Assembly (NCBI RefSeq): GCF_918741285.1
Contig: NZ_CAKKNC010000006.1
Coordinates: forward strand, 1-64,000
Length of the DNA: 64,000 nucleotides
Reading direction: 5' to 3'
DNA from: Sphingobium sp. CECT 9361
GTDB lineage: Bacteria > Pseudomonadota > Alphaproteobacteria > Sphingomonadales > Sphingomonadaceae
Shown here: positions 51,413-60,165 of the stretch, one piece after another
Layout: every line of letters starts with the position of its first letter
How positions within the stretch are numbered: position 1 is the first letter of the stretch
Made by a program: the position numbers and the translations under genes
Notes under the pieces: model-generated
Database searches by the model: none
What the model saw: only the letters and a program-made list of their open reading frames with translations
Told to the model about the DNA's origin: nothing

Positions 51413-52477
51413 TCAGCCGAGCAGTTCCTGCTCCAGCTTCTTGGCCATTTCTTCGATATTCTCAGGCGGCCAGCCTGGGATATCCATGCCGAGGCGCAGA
51501 CCCATGGACGACAGTACTTCCTTAATTTCATTCAAGGACTTACGGCCAAAATTGGGCGTCCGCAGCATTTCGGCTTCGGTCTTCTGGACCAGATCGCCGA
51601 TGTAGATGATGTTATCGTTCTTGAGGCAGTTGGCCGAACGGACCGACAGCTCCAGCTCGTCCACCTTCTTGAGAAGATAGCGGTTGATCTGGTTCGTGTC
51701 GCTTTCGCCTTCCGACGATGCTGCAACAGCATGACCGCCCGAGGACGGAGCCGCCGTGGGCAGCGCGTCTTCGAAGTGGACGAACAACTGCAACTGATCC
51801 TGAAGGATGCGCGCGGCATAGGCCACGGCGTCCTCGGGGGTTACGGTGCCGTCGGTTTCGAGCGTCAGCGAGAGCTTGTCATAGTCCAGTTCCTGGCCGA
51901 CGCGCGTGTTGTCCACCTTGTACGCGACCTGACGAACGGGCGAATAGAGCGCGTCGATGGGGATCAGGCCGATGGGGGCATCGGCCGGACGGTTGGCAAC
52001 GGCAGGGACATAGCCCTTGCCGATGTCAGCCGTCAGTTCCATGTTCAGCGTCGCGCCTTCATCCAGATGGCAGATGATGAGATCCGGGTTCATCACTTCG
52101 ATGTCGCCCGAAACCGCAATATCGCCAGCCTTCACTTCGGCAGGACCGGTCGCGGAAAGCTGCAGGCGCTTGGGGCCTTCGCCTTCCATGCGCAGAGCGA
52201 TCTGCTTCACATTCAGGACGATGTCGGTGACATCTTCACGAACGCCGGCGAGCGAGGAAAATTCATGCAGGACGTTTTCGATCTTGATCGAAGTGACCGC
52301 CGCGCCCTGAAGCGAGGAAAGAAGAACGCGACGCAACGCATTGCCGAGTGTCAGGCCGAAACCGCGCTCCAAAGGTTCAGCAACGAAAGTCGCCTTACGC
52401 TTCGAATCGCCGCCGACCTTGATTTCAAGGGCGCTGGGCTTCTTCAATTCCTGCCAGTTCTTCATGTTGACAGTCAT
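51413..52477 (-). CDS. rpoA: DNA-directed RNA polymerase subunit alpha
   Basis: 354 residues. The N-terminal assembly domain ([20 protein letters not shown]) and the C-terminal helix-hairpin-helix domain ([26 protein letters not shown]) are both complete. AGGGGAA precedes the start. Confidence 0.98.
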   Translation of the reverse strand: MTVNMKNWQELKKPSALEIKVGGDSKRKATFVAEPLERGFGLTLGNALRRVLLSSLQGAAVTSIKIENVLHEFSSLAGVREDVTDIVLNVKQIALRMEGEGPKRLQLSATGPAEVKAGDIAVSGDIEVMNPDLIICHLDEGATLNMELTADIGKGYVPAVANRPADAPIGLIPIDALYSPVRQVAYKVDNTRVGQELDYDKLSLTLETDGTVTPEDAVAYAARILQDQLQLFVHFEDALPTAAPSSGGHAVAASSEGESDTNQINRYLLKKVDELELSVRSANCLKNDNIIYIGDLVQKTEAEMLRTPNFGRKSLNEIKEVLSSMGLRLGMDIPGWPPENIEEMAKKLEQELLG

Positions 52478-52590
52478 GTAATTCCCCTGGGAATGGGGCG
52501 GGGGCTGCTCCGCTGCGTCAGTGGATAAGCCCCGGCCGAGTCAGAATTGGATGTGTGGCGCGTCCGCCACACACCAGAACGGCAAAAGCC

Positions 52591-52980
52591 TTAAACGCGA
52601 CGACGCTTGGAAGGGCGTACGCCGTTATGCGGGATCGGTGTAACGTCCCGGATGGAGGTGATCGTGAAACCGACCGCCTGCAATGCACGAAGCGCCGATT
52701 CACGACCCGAACCGGGGCCCTTCACTTCGACTTCGAGGGTGCGCACGCCATGTTCGGCAGCCTTGCGGCCTGCATCTTCCGCGCAAACCTGAGCAGCATA
52801 AGGGGTCGACTTGCGCGATCCCTTAAAGCCCATGGTGCCAGCCGAAGACCAGGAAATCGCATTGCCCTGTGCGTCGGTGATCGTGATCATGGTGTTGTTG
52901 AAGCTGGCGTTCACATGCGCGACGCCGGAGGAGATATTCTTGCGCTCCCGCTTCTTTATGCGCTGGGGTTCCCGTGCCAT
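52591..52980 (-). CDS. rpsK: 30S ribosomal protein S11
   Basis: 129 residues. The core [37 protein letters not shown] and the end [19 protein letters not shown] are typical. It lies in the alpha operon with rpsM and rpoA. Confidence 0.98.
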   Translation of the reverse strand: MAREPQRIKKRERKNISSGVAHVNASFNNTMITITDAQGNAISWSSAGTMGFKGSRKSTPYAAQVCAEDAGRKAAEHGVRTLEVEVKGPGSGRESALRALQAVGFTITSIRDVTPIPHNGVRPSKRRRV

Positions 52981-53044
52981 TTTACTATCCTACTCAAAAC
53001 TGGAAAAATAAGTGCTCTTAAAGCCTGAACGAACAGGCGAGCGC

Positions 53045-53413
53045 TTACTTCTTCTTGCCGGCGATCGGCTTTGCCTTGCCCTTGCGGGTACGGGCATTGG
53101 TGTGCGTGCGCTGACCGCGAACCGGCAGGCCCTTACGATGACGCAGGCCGCGATAGCAGGCCAGGTCCATAAGACGCTTGATGTTCATTGAGGTCGTGCG
53201 ACGCAGATCGCCTTCCACCTGATAGCTTGCATCAATCGCTTCGCGAATCTGCAGCACTTCGGCGTCGGAAAGATCCTGAACGCGACGCGACTGATCGATG
53301 CCCAGCTTTTCAGCGATATCGACGGCGGTCTTGCGGCCAATGCCATGAATGTAGGTAAGCGCAATAATCACGCGCTTGTTGGTCGGGATGTTGACGCCCG
53401 CTATACGTGCCAT
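53045..53413 (-). CDS. rpsM: 30S ribosomal protein S13
   Basis: 122 residues beginning [20 protein letters not shown] and ending with [14 protein letters not shown] and a basic tail. AGGAGA lies before the ATG. It is the first gene of this operon; secY and adk, often just upstream, are not here, so the operon is separated from the rest of the ribosomal block. Confidence 0.98.
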   Translation of the reverse strand: MARIAGVNIPTNKRVIIALTYIHGIGRKTAVDIAEKLGIDQSRRVQDLSDAEVLQIREAIDASYQVEGDLRRTTSMNIKRLMDLACYRGLRHRKGLPVRGQRTHTNARTRKGKAKPIAGKKK

Positions 53414-53639
53414 GTAAAATTTTCTCCTGCTCCACGGGGCGTGTGGCAGCGCCCCATCTCAAAGCGTCGATGTGAACCCCAAGACGCAAAAAAGACGGCC
53501 AGCGCATTTGCACTGCCGCAACCAAGCGTGTCGGGATGAGTTGCCCTTACTGAGTCGCTGTTGGACTGTCAAGGTATCGGCGGCGGAGATCGGCCCTGTT
53601 ATTCGTGCGGCACGGCCCACATCCTGTGATAACCTATGT

Positions 53640-53867
53640 ATGAACAAGACGCTGAAACTCATCAAGATGGGAAACTCCACCGGCGTAATCCTGCCCAAAG
53701 AGATATTGGCGCGGTTGCATGTAGCGTTGGGGGATGAATTGTTCCTAAGCGATGCGCCGGATGGCCTGCGCCTGACCGCGTCCGACCCCGATCTCGCGCG
53801 GAGCATGGCGTTGGCCGAGGAGATCATGCGCGAAGACCCTGATATTCTGCACGTTCTGGCAAAATGA
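53640..53867 (+). CDS. AbrB/MazE-like antitoxin
   Basis: 75 residues. The N-terminal swapped-hairpin domain reads LKLIKMGNSTGVILPKEIL, a standard SpoVT/AbrB fold. The C-terminus is short and acidic. Such proteins normally pair with a toxin just downstream. The 219 bases before the next gene contain no recognisable toxin, so this may be an orphan. The Shine-Dalgarno is weak. Confidence 0.75.
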   Translation: MNKTLKLIKMGNSTGVILPKEILARLHVALGDELFLSDAPDGLRLTASDPDLARSMALAEEIMREDPDILHVLAK

Positions 53868-54086
53868 CCCACACCCCAAGGTGCGAACGGACAGGCGGGC
53901 CAGCACGATGGCTACCCGTCGCCTTAAGGGACGCGAATTCCAACAGTCCGCGCGACTTCCTGACGCCTATGATCTGATTGTCGAAGGATTTAGGTCCATA
54001 GTCAGAATCTGCTGCACACGCGTCACCACAATGCTCTCAAAAACACGCCTCATTGCCGCCATGATATTCGGCAAGATATTCATGTC

Positions 54087-54551
54087 ATGACGATGATACG
54101 GTACGCGATCTTCCCTGATGACACAGCGGCGGTGCTGTGCATCTGGCGTGAGTTTATCACCAATTCCCCAGTGAATCTCGATTACCAGAACAACGATGCC
54201 GAGTTCGCCAACTTACCGGGTAAGTATGCGTCGCCGAAGGGATGCGTTCTGCTCGCGGATCGGGAAGGCGAAATTGAGGGTTGCGTCGCGATGCGCCAAG
54301 TCACTCCCGAAATATGCGAGATGAAACGGCTATATGTTCGTCCTCAAGCTCAGGGACGTCACCTTGGTCGTGCTCTCGCTGAGCGCCTGATCGAAGAGGC
54401 CCGTGCTGTCGGTTACAACGAAATGAGGCTCGATGTGCAGGCGAAGTTCGTCCCCGCGCGCAGACTTTACGAAACACTCGGTTTTGTTGCGGCGGACCCG
54501 ATCTCGTTCAATCCGGTTCCCGGCGCCTCATTTCTCGGTCTTCACCTTTAG
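54087..54551 (+). CDS. GNAT family N-acetyltransferase
   Basis: 154 residues. The acetyl-CoA site is VRPQAQGRHLGRALAERL (motif A with Q-x-x-x-G). Two strands before it and RRLYETLGF after it complete the fold. The substrate is unknown. ATG at 54087 overlaps the end of a short upstream frame. Confidence 0.85.
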   Translation: MTMIRYAIFPDDTAAVLCIWREFITNSPVNLDYQNNDAEFANLPGKYASPKGCVLLADREGEIEGCVAMRQVTPEICEMKRLYVRPQAQGRHLGRALAERLIEEARAVGYNEMRLDVQAKFVPARRLYETLGFVAADPISFNPVPGASFLGLHL

Positions 54552-54664
54552 CTGATGCGGTAACTGATCTCTGTTTCGCGCCGACAAACAGGTGTTGCCG
54601 TCAGTGTCCGCTTCTGAGCATCGAGTATGGTCGAATATATTACGGGATGTGGTCTACCTCGTCA

Positions 54665-54859
54665 TTACCCCTCCCCCTCCAAAGAAGCGACAGCCCGTGG
54701 CACCCGCTTGCCCTTTGTGCGGCTGGTAAGGTGGATGTGGTGGCAGCGGTCGCAGCGATAGGGGCGCAGGGGGAGATTGGCGCGGTGCGCGGCGGCTAGC
54801 GCGTCCTCTTCGGAGGCGTAGCGTCTTTTTCGGGCGCAGATGCTTAGGCGGGTACGCAA
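54665..54859 (-). CDS. Small basic protein with Cys/His pattern
   Basis: 64 residues. CARKRRYASEEDALAAA is followed by YRCDRCHHIHLTSRTKGK, a CxxCHHxH pattern resembling a tiny zinc finger. I recall similar small proteins in sphingomonad genomes, but no function is known. Confidence 0.6.
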   Translation of the reverse strand: MRTRLSICARKRRYASEEDALAAAHRANLPLRPYRCDRCHHIHLTSRTKGKRVPRAVASLEGEG

Positions 54860-54950
54860 TTTGGACCTCGCCTATGGGTGTGTAGCATCCGTCTCAATGA
54901 AGCCCCCTCCCTAAGAGAAGGGGCGTTCAGACACCGGCTATGGGAAAGCC

Positions 54951-55496
54951 TTACTGGCCGGGAGCCGTGGGTGCGCCGGGCATCGGGGCGCCGCCGGGTG
55001 CACCGGGCATACCGCCTGCGCCGCCCTGAATCATCTGCATCTGACGCTGCATCGCTTCGATCTCAGCGCGCGATTTGAAGTCCAGCAGGGTTACGTCGAA
55101 TTCCAGCGTCGAATTGGCCGGGATCGGACCCTTGGCTTCCGCGCCATAGCCAAGCTGCGGCGGGATGCTGATGTGGTACTTGCCGCCCTTCTTCATCTTC
55201 AGAAGCGCCTGCGTGAAGCCGGGGACGAGGCCGTCCACGGGCAAGGCAGCCTGTTCATTTTGATCGAAGACGGTGCCGTCCTTCAGCTTACCGACATAGG
55301 ACACGAGCACGACATCGCTGACGGTGGGGCTGACGCCCGCGCCTTCTTTGAGCACTTCGAAGCCCAGCGTATCAACGGTTGCCGTGCCGGCATAAGCAAG
55401 GCCGCCTGCCGCCAGCACGACCGCCGCGATGCCGACCCATAATTTCGTCAAGGAACCCTTGGCAATGGGACGGAGCGGAACAGCGGTGGTCGACAT
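54951..55496 (-). CDS. FKBP-type peptidyl-prolyl cis-trans isomerase
   Basis: 181 residues. A membrane segment (about 18-37) anchors it; the FKBP domain (about 45-145) has DVVLVSYVGKLKDGTVFDQN and IPANSTLEFDVTLLD. The C-terminal tail is Met/Gln/Gly/Pro-rich. It speeds proline isomerisation, probably in the periplasm. It lies downstream of rpsU on the same strand. Confidence 0.9.
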   Translation of the reverse strand: MSTTAVPLRPIAKGSLTKLWVGIAAVVLAAGGLAYAGTATVDTLGFEVLKEGAGVSPTVSDVVLVSYVGKLKDGTVFDQNEQAALPVDGLVPGFTQALLKMKKGGKYHISIPPQLGYGAEAKGPIPANSTLEFDVTLLDFKSRAEIEAMQRQMQMIQGGAGGMPGAPGGAPMPGAPTAPGQ

Positions 55497-55583
55497 GGGC
55501 AGACGCCTTAATCTTGCAGTGTGGATAATCGCATCATGCGGCGCCCCGATGTGGCACGCCGTAACAGAGTGTGCGGTACGTCC

Positions 55584-55790
55584 TTACCGGACGCCGTCAC
55601 GCTCCGCACGCTTGCGATCCATCTTACGAGCGCGACGGACAGCAGCAGCCTTTTCACGGGCACGCTTTTCCGACGGCTTTTCGTAATGACGGCGCAGCTT
55701 CATTTCGCGATATACACCTTCGCGCTGCAGCTTCTTCTTAAGGGCGCGCAACGCTTGATCGACATTGTTATCGCGAACGATGATTTGCAT
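55584..55790 (-). CDS. rpsU: 30S ribosomal protein S21
   Basis: 68 residues, starting [19 protein letters not shown] and ending with the basic [15 protein letters not shown] tail. ATG at 55790 is the family start. It is followed by the FKBP gene after 87 bases. Confidence 0.95.
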   Translation of the reverse strand: MQIIVRDNNVDQALRALKKKLQREGVYREMKLRRHYEKPSEKRAREKAAAVRRARKMDRKRAERDGVR

Positions 55791-56062
55791 GAGGCCTTCA
55801 ATCTCCAATCGAATAACAACCGAACCGCCGGGACATATTCATGCCCCACCGGGCCGGCCGTAAGCAATAATAAGGGGTCGCCGCAGAGCGGGTCTGCGCC
55901 GTGTGTCGGGCGCGTTACCAGCAGAGTCGCGATATTTCAACCCCCAGCGGCATTGGCATGACCGGAAAAGGGGTGAAGCGATGCGCGAAGGGCACAACAG
56001 CCCCTCGACATGTGCCGATGCTTTGTGGTCTACAAACATCAATGTCAATAAGGAGAGAGGCC

Positions 56063-56827
56063 ATGGCTACTGCAATAGAGGCTTCGCGCCGCAGCATGTC
56101 GGACGCAGAATGGGCCGCGCGGCAGCAGCTTGCCGCCTGCTATCGGATATTCGCGCGGCAGGGTTGGGACGAGCTGATCTACAACCATATTACCCTGCGC
56201 GTGCCGGGGGAGGACAATGCGTTTCTGATCAATCCGTACGGGCTGCATTATCGCGAGATATGCGCGTCCAATCTGGTGAAGATCGATATCGACGGGACTG
56301 TGCTGGATGGCAGCCCCTACCCCGTCAACAAGGCCGGGTTTACGCAGCATAGCGTTTTCCACCGGCATCTGCCTGACGCACATTGCATTATACATACGCA
56401 TACGACGGCGGGGATGGCCGTGTCGGCGACGCAGGAAGGGTTGATGCCCACCAATTTCTATGCCGCTGCGTTCCATGGGCAGATCGCCTATCATACATTC
56501 GAAGGCATCACGATCCGGCCAGAGGAAGGCGTAAGGCTGATCGAGAGCCTAGGCAACAAGCGGACGATGATGCTGCGCAACCACGGCACGCTGGTGATGG
56601 CGGAGACACTGCCGGCTGCGTTCTTCCGGCATTGGGCCTTGCAGCGGGCGTGTGAGATCCAGGTGGCGACCGGCGCGGCGGGCACCCCTGCGCTTATTCC
56701 GGACGACGTGATCGCCGTGCATCAGCGCGACATGGCGGGCGTGCAGCTTCCCGGTGGGCAAGGCGCGGCCGACTTTGCGGCGATGGTGCGGATGCTGGAA
56801 CGCGACGAAACCGACTGGAAAGAATGA
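56063..56827 (+). CDS. Class II aldolase/adducin family protein
   Basis: 254 residues. Metal ligands are in CIIHTHTTAGMAVSA (HTH) and the partner residue block in LRNHGTLVM. AAGGAGAG lies before the ATG. The catalytic class splits carbon bonds of phosphorylated sugars, but many members have other or unknown roles, and this one has no sugar-metabolism neighbours. The next gene is an orphan [2Fe-2S] subunit on the same strand. Confidence 0.8.
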   Translation: MATAIEASRRSMSDAEWAARQQLAACYRIFARQGWDELIYNHITLRVPGEDNAFLINPYGLHYREICASNLVKIDIDGTVLDGSPYPVNKAGFTQHSVFHRHLPDAHCIIHTHTTAGMAVSATQEGLMPTNFYAAAFHGQIAYHTFEGITIRPEEGVRLIESLGNKRTMMLRNHGTLVMAETLPAAFFRHWALQRACEIQVATGAAGTPALIPDDVIAVHQRDMAGVQLPGGQGAADFAAMVRMLERDETDWKE

Positions 56828-56877
56828 CGCGGGGACAGGGTTCCTGAAATGCGGACCATGCGATACAGACAGCGGCG

Positions 56878-57414
56878 ATGACCAAGTTCACCGTCAACGA
56901 CCGGCCTGTGCAGTATCGCATGGACCCCGACACGCCCCTGCTGTGGGCCTTGCGCGATGCGTCCAACCTGACCGGCACGAAATATGGGTGCGGCACGGGG
57001 GATTGCGGCGCGTGTACGGTCGACATCGATGGCGAAGCGATCCGGTCCTGCCAGATCACCATTGCGCAGACCGAGGGGCGGTTCGTCACGACCATCGAAG
57101 CCCTATCGCCCGATCGCAGCAATCCGGTGCAGCAGGCATGGGTTGCCGAAAACCTGCCGCAATGCGGTTTCTGTATGCCGGGGATGATCATGGCGGCGGC
57201 GGTCCTGCTGAAGCGGAACAGCGATCCGACCGATGCGGACATCGATGCGGCAATCACCAACCTGTGTCGATGTGGCACCTACCCCCGCATCCGCGAAGCC
57301 ATGAAGCGCGCGGCGCGTATCCAGCGCGGTGAGGAGCAGGTTACCGCTGCCCCGCCGCCGGGCATCACACCGCAGGATGCCGCGCGTGTGGTCCCTGCCC
57401 TGCGCGTTCCCTGA
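56878..57414 (+). CDS. [2Fe-2S] subunit of xanthine-dehydrogenase-family oxidoreductase (IorA-like), orphan
   Basis: 178 residues with the two cluster-binding blocks: plant-type YGCGTGDCGACTV (about residues 39-49) and the second pair in PQCGFCMPGM and CRCGTY. This is the small subunit of isoquinoline 1-oxidoreductase-type molybdenum enzymes, passing electrons from the Mo cofactor. No large or FAD subunit gene lies next to it; the next gene is an RcnB-like protein. It may serve a catalytic subunit encoded elsewhere. Start has only a weak ribosome site. Confidence 0.82.
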   Translation: MTKFTVNDRPVQYRMDPDTPLLWALRDASNLTGTKYGCGTGDCGACTVDIDGEAIRSCQITIAQTEGRFVTTIEALSPDRSNPVQQAWVAENLPQCGFCMPGMIMAAAVLLKRNSDPTDADIDAAITNLCRCGTYPRIREAMKRAARIQRGEEQVTAAPPPGITPQDAARVVPALRVP

Positions 57415-57548
57415 TCGGGACAACGCCACGGCACAGTGTCGTTGAATCCTTTCCGAATGCTGACACAGTAATTCAGCATCCTGACATGGCCGTAGGCCTA
57501 ATCGGGATACACAAGGCGCCAATTCGGCTCCAGGTGAGGACGAAGCAG

Positions 57549-58499
57549 ATGACGATCAGGACCATGATGCTTGCCGGACTGATGGCTGCAACGGCGCTAG
57601 GCGCGGTTGCTCCGGCCTATGCCCAGCGTGGCGATGATAATGGTGGGCGTGGGCGCGGCGGCGAAATGCGTCAGCAGCGCATGGAACAGCGCCAGCAGGT
57701 CAACCCAGGTGCGCAGCAGCAGCAGCACCAGCAGCGCACATGGCAGGAACGCCCGGATCGGGGCGCTCAGGTGCGTACCGATAGCGGCGTGCAGGTGCAG
57801 GGGCGCGAATGGCGCGGTCGCGGCGAAGGGCGTCAACCGCAGGTCATTCAGCAGCAACCGGTGACGCCGCAGGTCCGTCGAGATATTCGCGAAGACCGTC
57901 GCGACATACGCGAAGATCGCCGTGACCGGCGCGAAGATGTGCGGGACGTTCGCAACGGCAATAATGGCTGGCGCGACCGGGCCGAAGATCGTCGCGACTG
58001 GCGCGAAGACCGCCGCGACGTGCGCGAGGATCGCCGTGATGTCCGCAATGACACCTGGCGCAATGACCGCAGAAATGACGGCAGCCGCGACTGGGGCACC
58101 CGTGGTTGGGACAATCGCAATGGCGCCAATTACGCCTACGGCAATCGTGGGCGCATCAACGAACGGGACCGCTGGTCCAATCAGCGGCGGTGGGACAATG
58201 GCTGGCGCAACGACCGGCGTTACGACTGGCAGAGCTATCGCCGCAACTATGGCCAGATCTACCGCCCCGGTCGCTATTATGCGCCGCGCGGATGGAATTA
58301 TGGCTATCGGCAGTTTTCCATCGGGATCCAGTTGAACAGCCTGCTCTACTCGAACAATTACTGGCTGAACGATCCCTATCAGTATCGTCTGCCGCCCGCC
58401 TACGGGTCGCTGCGGTGGATCCGATATTATGACGATGCGTTGTTGATCGATACCCGTGACGGTTACGTCGTCGATGTGATCAACGGCTTCTTTTATTAA
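57549..58499 (+). CDS. RcnB-family exported protein with Arg/Asp repeats
   Basis: 316 residues. The signal ends PAYA (about residue 26). A long low-complexity region follows: Gln/Arg-rich, then repeated DIREDRRD/VREDRRD units between about 115 and 185. The C-terminal RcnB domain (about 250-316) has the pattern NDPYQYRLPPAYGSLRWIRY and YDDALLIDTRDGYVVDVI. E. coli RcnB helps nickel/cobalt homeostasis in the periplasm, but sphingomonads have many members of unknown job. Paralogue of the gene at 59485. Confidence 0.8.
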   Translation: MTIRTMMLAGLMAATALGAVAPAYAQRGDDNGGRGRGGEMRQQRMEQRQQVNPGAQQQQHQQRTWQERPDRGAQVRTDSGVQVQGREWRGRGEGRQPQVIQQQPVTPQVRRDIREDRRDIREDRRDRREDVRDVRNGNNGWRDRAEDRRDWREDRRDVREDRRDVRNDTWRNDRRNDGSRDWGTRGWDNRNGANYAYGNRGRINERDRWSNQRRWDNGWRNDRRYDWQSYRRNYGQIYRPGRYYAPRGWNYGYRQFSIGIQLNSLLYSNNYWLNDPYQYRLPPAYGSLRWIRYYDDALLIDTRDGYVVDVINGFFY

Positions 58500-58537
58500 G
58501 CTATAGCAGCTTCCTGGACTGGCCTTCAGGAACCACT

Positions 58538-58569
58538 GGACCCGGAGCGGAGACGTTCCGGGTTCCTTT
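58538..58569 (+). terminator. Intrinsic terminator after the first RcnB-like gene
   Basis: GGACCCGGA (58538-58546) and TCCGGGTTC (58557-58565) form a nine-pair stem with one wobble, followed by CTTTCGTTT. A second small hairpin, TTCCTG/CAGGAA, lies just upstream (58511-58532). Confidence 0.65.
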
Positions 58570-58618
58570 CGTTTGGGGCACTATTGTCTGGCGCTGTTCG
58601 CAGTGGCAGGACGTTAAC

Positions 58619-59311
58619 ATGCAGGACGACACGATAGACGATGGAGGCATCGCCTCGCCCCGGCGCGCTTCAATCGGCGAGCTGGTGCGCAAGCGGCTGG
58701 ATCGCAATCCCATGGTGAGCCGGATTGCTACCGATACGCTGGATATCTATGGTCGCCATGCGTTTCTGACACCGACGGAATGCGCACTGATGCGGACGAT
58801 GATCGACGCCAATGCGCAGCCTTCGACGCTGTTTTCGGGCAGTGCCAATCCCGATTACCGCACCAGCCATAGCTGTCATCTCGATCCGCTGGACACACTG
58901 GTGCGCAGCATCAGCGATCGGATCGGCGGACTGCTTGGCATCGACGCCGAAAATGGCGAGACGTTGCAGGGGCAGCGCTACACTGCGATGCAGGAATATA
59001 AGGTGCATTGCGATTTCTTCCCCGCCACCGCCGCTTATTGGCAGGCCATGCGGCGATCCGGGGGGCAGCGCACATGGACGGCGATGATTTATCTGAGCGA
59101 TGTGGCCGAGGGTGGGGAAACCCATTTCCCGATGTGCGAATTCATGATCCCACCCAAGGAAGGCATGATCCTGGCGTGGAACAACATGGATCGCGATGGC
59201 GCACCCTTGCAAGCCAGTCTGCACGCCGCCAAACCCGTTATCACCGGCACCAAATATGTCGTGACCAAATGGTATCGCGAAAGCCTGTGGACCCCTTCTA
59301 AAGCGAAATGA
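58619..59311 (+). CDS. 2-oxoglutarate/Fe(II) prolyl-4-hydroxylase-like oxygenase
   Basis: 230 residues. Iron ligands are His and Asp in YKVHCDFF and a distal His in LHAAKPVITGTKYVVTKWYRE, where Lys binds 2-oxoglutarate; EGGETHFP is the DSBH strand marker. It hydroxylates a peptide or small molecule using 2-oxoglutarate and O2. Between two RcnB-like genes, but without a known link. Confidence 0.85.
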   Translation: MQDDTIDDGGIASPRRASIGELVRKRLDRNPMVSRIATDTLDIYGRHAFLTPTECALMRTMIDANAQPSTLFSGSANPDYRTSHSCHLDPLDTLVRSISDRIGGLLGIDAENGETLQGQRYTAMQEYKVHCDFFPATAAYWQAMRRSGGQRTWTAMIYLSDVAEGGETHFPMCEFMIPPKEGMILAWNNMDRDGAPLQASLHAAKPVITGTKYVVTKWYRESLWTPSKAK

Positions 59312-59484
59312 CGCCGCTCGCACTGTTACACTTTATTACCTTAGCTTTCAGATTCCTGACGCTGTCATTTCCATCCGGTTCAGGACCGCTGGCCCATAAA
59401 GGCGTTGTCGATGCAGGACGCCCCCATTTTGGGTCGCCCCGCATCCGCAAGTAACCACCGTCCCAATCCGAAGGGAGAGACGAT

Positions 59485-59955
59485 ATGCGTAAGATTGTCC
59501 TTATTGCCTTGTTGGCTGCCACAGCCGTACCAGCCACCGTATCCGCCCAATCCTATGGCGAAGTGCGCCGTAGCGAGCGCGATCTGCGCGAAGAACGGCG
59601 CGATCTGCGCCAGGCACAGCGCTATGGCGATCGTCGCGATGTCCGTGAGGAACGCCGGGATGTGCGCGATGCACGTCGCGAAGTGCGCGAAGATTGGCGC
59701 GATTATCGTCAGAGCCATCGCAATGTCTATGCACGTGGCGAATGGCGTGCGCCGTTCCGTTATCAGAACTGGCGTGCAGGCGCACGGATTGCGCCGAACT
59801 ATTACGGGTCGCGCTATTTCATCAACGACCCGCGCCGCTATCGCCTGCCGCCTGCCGGTCGCGACCTACGTTATGTCCGGCACTATGACGATGTCTTGCT
59901 GGTGAACATGCGCACCGGGCGCGTTGTTCAGGTATACAACCGCTTCTTCTGGTAA
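59485..59955 (+). CDS. RcnB-family exported protein, short form
   Basis: 156 residues. The signal peptide ends VSAQ (about residue 22). Repeated DLREERRD/VREERRD units follow (about 30-80), and the C-terminal RcnB part reads NDPRRYRLPPAGRDLRYVRHYDD and RVVQVYNRFFW. This ending is nearly the same as in the gene at 57549, so they are paralogues. AAGGGAGA precedes the ATG. A strong terminator follows. Confidence 0.8.
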   Translation: MRKIVLIALLAATAVPATVSAQSYGEVRRSERDLREERRDLRQAQRYGDRRDVREERRDVRDARREVREDWRDYRQSHRNVYARGEWRAPFRYQNWRAGARIAPNYYGSRYFINDPRRYRLPPAGRDLRYVRHYDDVLLVNMRTGRVVQVYNRFFW

Positions 59956-59973
59956 ACAGGGCAGCGTAGTTAG

Positions 59974-60009
59974 AGGAAAGCCCCCGTGCGAGAGCGCGGG
60001 GGCTTTCCT
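59974..60009 (+). terminator. Strong intrinsic terminator
   Basis: AGGAAAGCCCCCG and CGGGGGCTTTCCT pair perfectly, with a GC-GC extension and a GAGA-type loop, 19 bases after the second RcnB-like gene. The arm itself contains A/T runs on both sides, so it may work in both directions, serving lysS on the other strand too. Confidence 0.85.
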
Positions 60010-60029
60010 ATTACGAAACCCCGCCCGGT

Positions 60030-60061
60030 GGCCGCGCGCTACTCGAAAGCCGCGCGCGGCC
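60030..60061. repeat. GC-only inverted repeat
   Basis: GGCCGCGCGC (60030-60039) and GCGCGCGGCC (60052-60061) are perfect 10-base arms with a 12-base loop, about 100 bases from the end of lysS. No U-tract adjoins it on either side. Confidence 0.5.
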
Positions 60062-60165
60062 GATGGTCGACGGGAGGGGGGATGCCGACCATCAGTCCGA
60101 AAGGGGGTGGACTATAGGAGCGAACACGAAACGAACCGGTATGTTCCGTACGAAGATGCGTTGAT

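Noticed and set aside
51398..52528. 376-residue plus-strand open frame
   Set aside because: Fully antisense to rpoA.
57808..58130. CRISPR-like periodicity
   Set aside because: The repeated CGCGAAGAC units lie inside an RcnB-like coding region and encode RED-type peptide repeats; there are no constant repeats with unique spacers.
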